Positions 63,409-64,000 of a stretch of DNA of 64,000 bases are shown here, piece by piece. Under the pieces are notes generated by a model. The model was not told the origin of the DNA. It saw only the letters and a list, made by a program, of their open reading frames with translations, and made no database searches. The stretch's first letter is position 1. Each line of letters opens with the position of its first letter. The translations under genes were made by a program, and so were the position numbers. The stretch comes from an uncultured Acidobacteriia bacterium (GTDB taxonomy: Bacteria > Acidobacteriota > Terriglobia > Bryobacterales > Bryobacteraceae): assembly GCA_903851195.1 (NCBI GenBank), contig CAINNJ010000051.1:1-64000 (forward strand). Direction: 5' to 3'.

Positions 63409-64000
63409 CTAATGCTCCGCCAGCCAGTCCAGCACACGCCTTTCGAATTCTTTCCCCGCGACAGCCCACGCATCGGCATGCCGCCCGCCCGGAACGATCC
63501 AAAGAGTCGCGACCGCCGGATTCGCGGCGGCGAGCAGCCTGGAATTTTCGGGCGAGGTCTCGTCGTCCTTTTCGCCGTGAATCAGGAACACCGGCGTCTT
63601 TGTCCGCCGCACGGCCTCGATCGCGGAAGATTCCGCAAGCGCGACGCCATACCTCAAACGCGCCCAGAAAAGGCCCGACTGCACCACCGGCCATGCCAGG
63701 CCCCGAAACCCCTCGGGCATCTGCCGGCGCAGTCGCTCATTCTCGATTGCCGGGAAGTCCGTATAGGCGCCCTCCGCGACCACTCCGCGGAAACGCGCCT
63801 CGCGGTTCAGACTTTCGAGCAGAACCGAGGCGCCGAGCGAGGCTCCAAAACCGTAAATACGGGAAACGCCCGGTTGCGCCAGCATCCAGTCCGCCCAGGC
63901 GTGAATGTCCCCTTCTTCCGCCCTCCCGTAGGTCGTGAAACCGGTGCTTTTTCCGTGGCCCCGGAGGTCGGGTTCCAGTACCGCATAGCCGTCTTTCAGA
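63409..64000 (-). CDS. Alpha/beta hydrolase (5'-truncated at the window edge)
   Basis: The last ~196 residues of an alpha/beta hydrolase; the frame stays open to the right edge (LKDGYAVLEPDLRGHGKSTG is the strand-4 / oxyanion region). The nucleophile elbow is GFGASLGAS (Ser), the acid Asp lies in HGEKDDETSPEN, and the His in PGGRHADAW. The order and spacing fit a serine hydrolase with a prolyl-peptidase/BD-FAE-like lid. Substrate unknown; the N-terminus, including any signal peptide, is missing. Confidence 0.88.
   Translation of the reverse strand, partial: LKDGYAVLEPDLRGHGKSTGFTTYGRAEEGDIHAWADWMLAQPGVSRIYGFGASLGASVLLESLNREARFRGVVAEGAYTDFPAIENERLRRQMPEGFRGLAWPVVQSGLFWARLRYGVALAESSAIEAVRRTKTPVFLIHGEKDDETSPENSRLLAAANPAVATLWIVPGGRHADAWAVAGKEFERRVLDWLAEH

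Noticed and set aside
1-64000. CRISPR arrays, insertion sequences, rRNA and tRNA genes
   Set aside because: No regular spaced repeats, transposase genes or conserved rRNA segments were noticed. tRNA genes cannot be excluded with certainty by eye, but none was found.

Overview
The window reads as a chromosomal segment of a high-GC, Gram-negative bacterium, most likely Acidobacteriota of the Solibacter/Bryobacter kind. The signs are an Oar-like TonB receptor with a carboxypeptidase-regulatory-like N-terminus, two secreted YVTN-propeller/phosphoesterase fusions, Ig-repeat (He_PIG) secreted proteins, WD40-caspase fusions, a PEP-CTERM protein, and several outer-membrane and lipoprotein genes. The lineage is an inference from gene content; no rRNA or tRNA gene was seen. 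No integrase, transposase, CRISPR array or prophage structural genes (capsid, portal, terminase) were found.

Layout. 1-20.2 kb: a phosphoesterase fusion; a histone-H1-like lysine-rich protein; a glycan-type block (membrane protein, GT4 glycosyltransferase, Tat-type secreted protein, PHP-domain protein); a PEP-CTERM beta-helix protein; then on the minus strand another GT4, the Oar-like receptor paired with a second phosphoesterase, and a receiver-like protein; then a GT2 glycosyltransferase and a secreted cyclophilin. 20.2-33.6 kb: a nine-gene minus-strand operon in which essentially every product carries an export signal. It encodes two caspase-fold proteases with intact His/Cys dyads, an NlpC/P60-like hydrolase, an OmpA-domain protein with a C-terminal barrel, Ig-repeat proteins and a lipoprotein. 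34.0-45.4 kb, divergent: a tightly packed contractile injection system (CIS) operon of DUF4255/Pvc16-like terminator, sheath, tube, a Pro-rich protein, LysM adaptor, spike, PAAR-like tip, gp25, a baseplate-J protein fused to a beta-propeller, and a tail-protein-I-like wedge. Two single-pass membrane proteins follow, one with three PASTA domains. No AAA+ ATPase, tape measure or tail fibre is visible in or next to it.

45.4-64 kb: a polytopic membrane protein, RlpA, a PQQ-type dehydrogenase facing a cytochrome c'-like protein across a strong bidirectional terminator, a SET-domain protein, an enolase-like protein with two altered active-site positions paired with an APH-type kinase, a LuxR-type regulator, ybaK, a complete four-gene RND efflux operon (adaptor, two permeases, NodT-type outer-membrane factor), and a 5'-truncated alpha/beta hydrolase at the right edge.

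The most interesting unit is the divergent pair formed by the CIS operon and the exported-caspase operon. Candidate promoters on the two strands share the octamer CTTGCTAA over the -35 position. My hypothesis is one envelope-associated apparatus: a reduced contractile device, a PASTA/membrane anchor and a periplasmic protease/hydrolase module. Shared function is inferred from position, promoter similarity and localisation signals and has not been shown.
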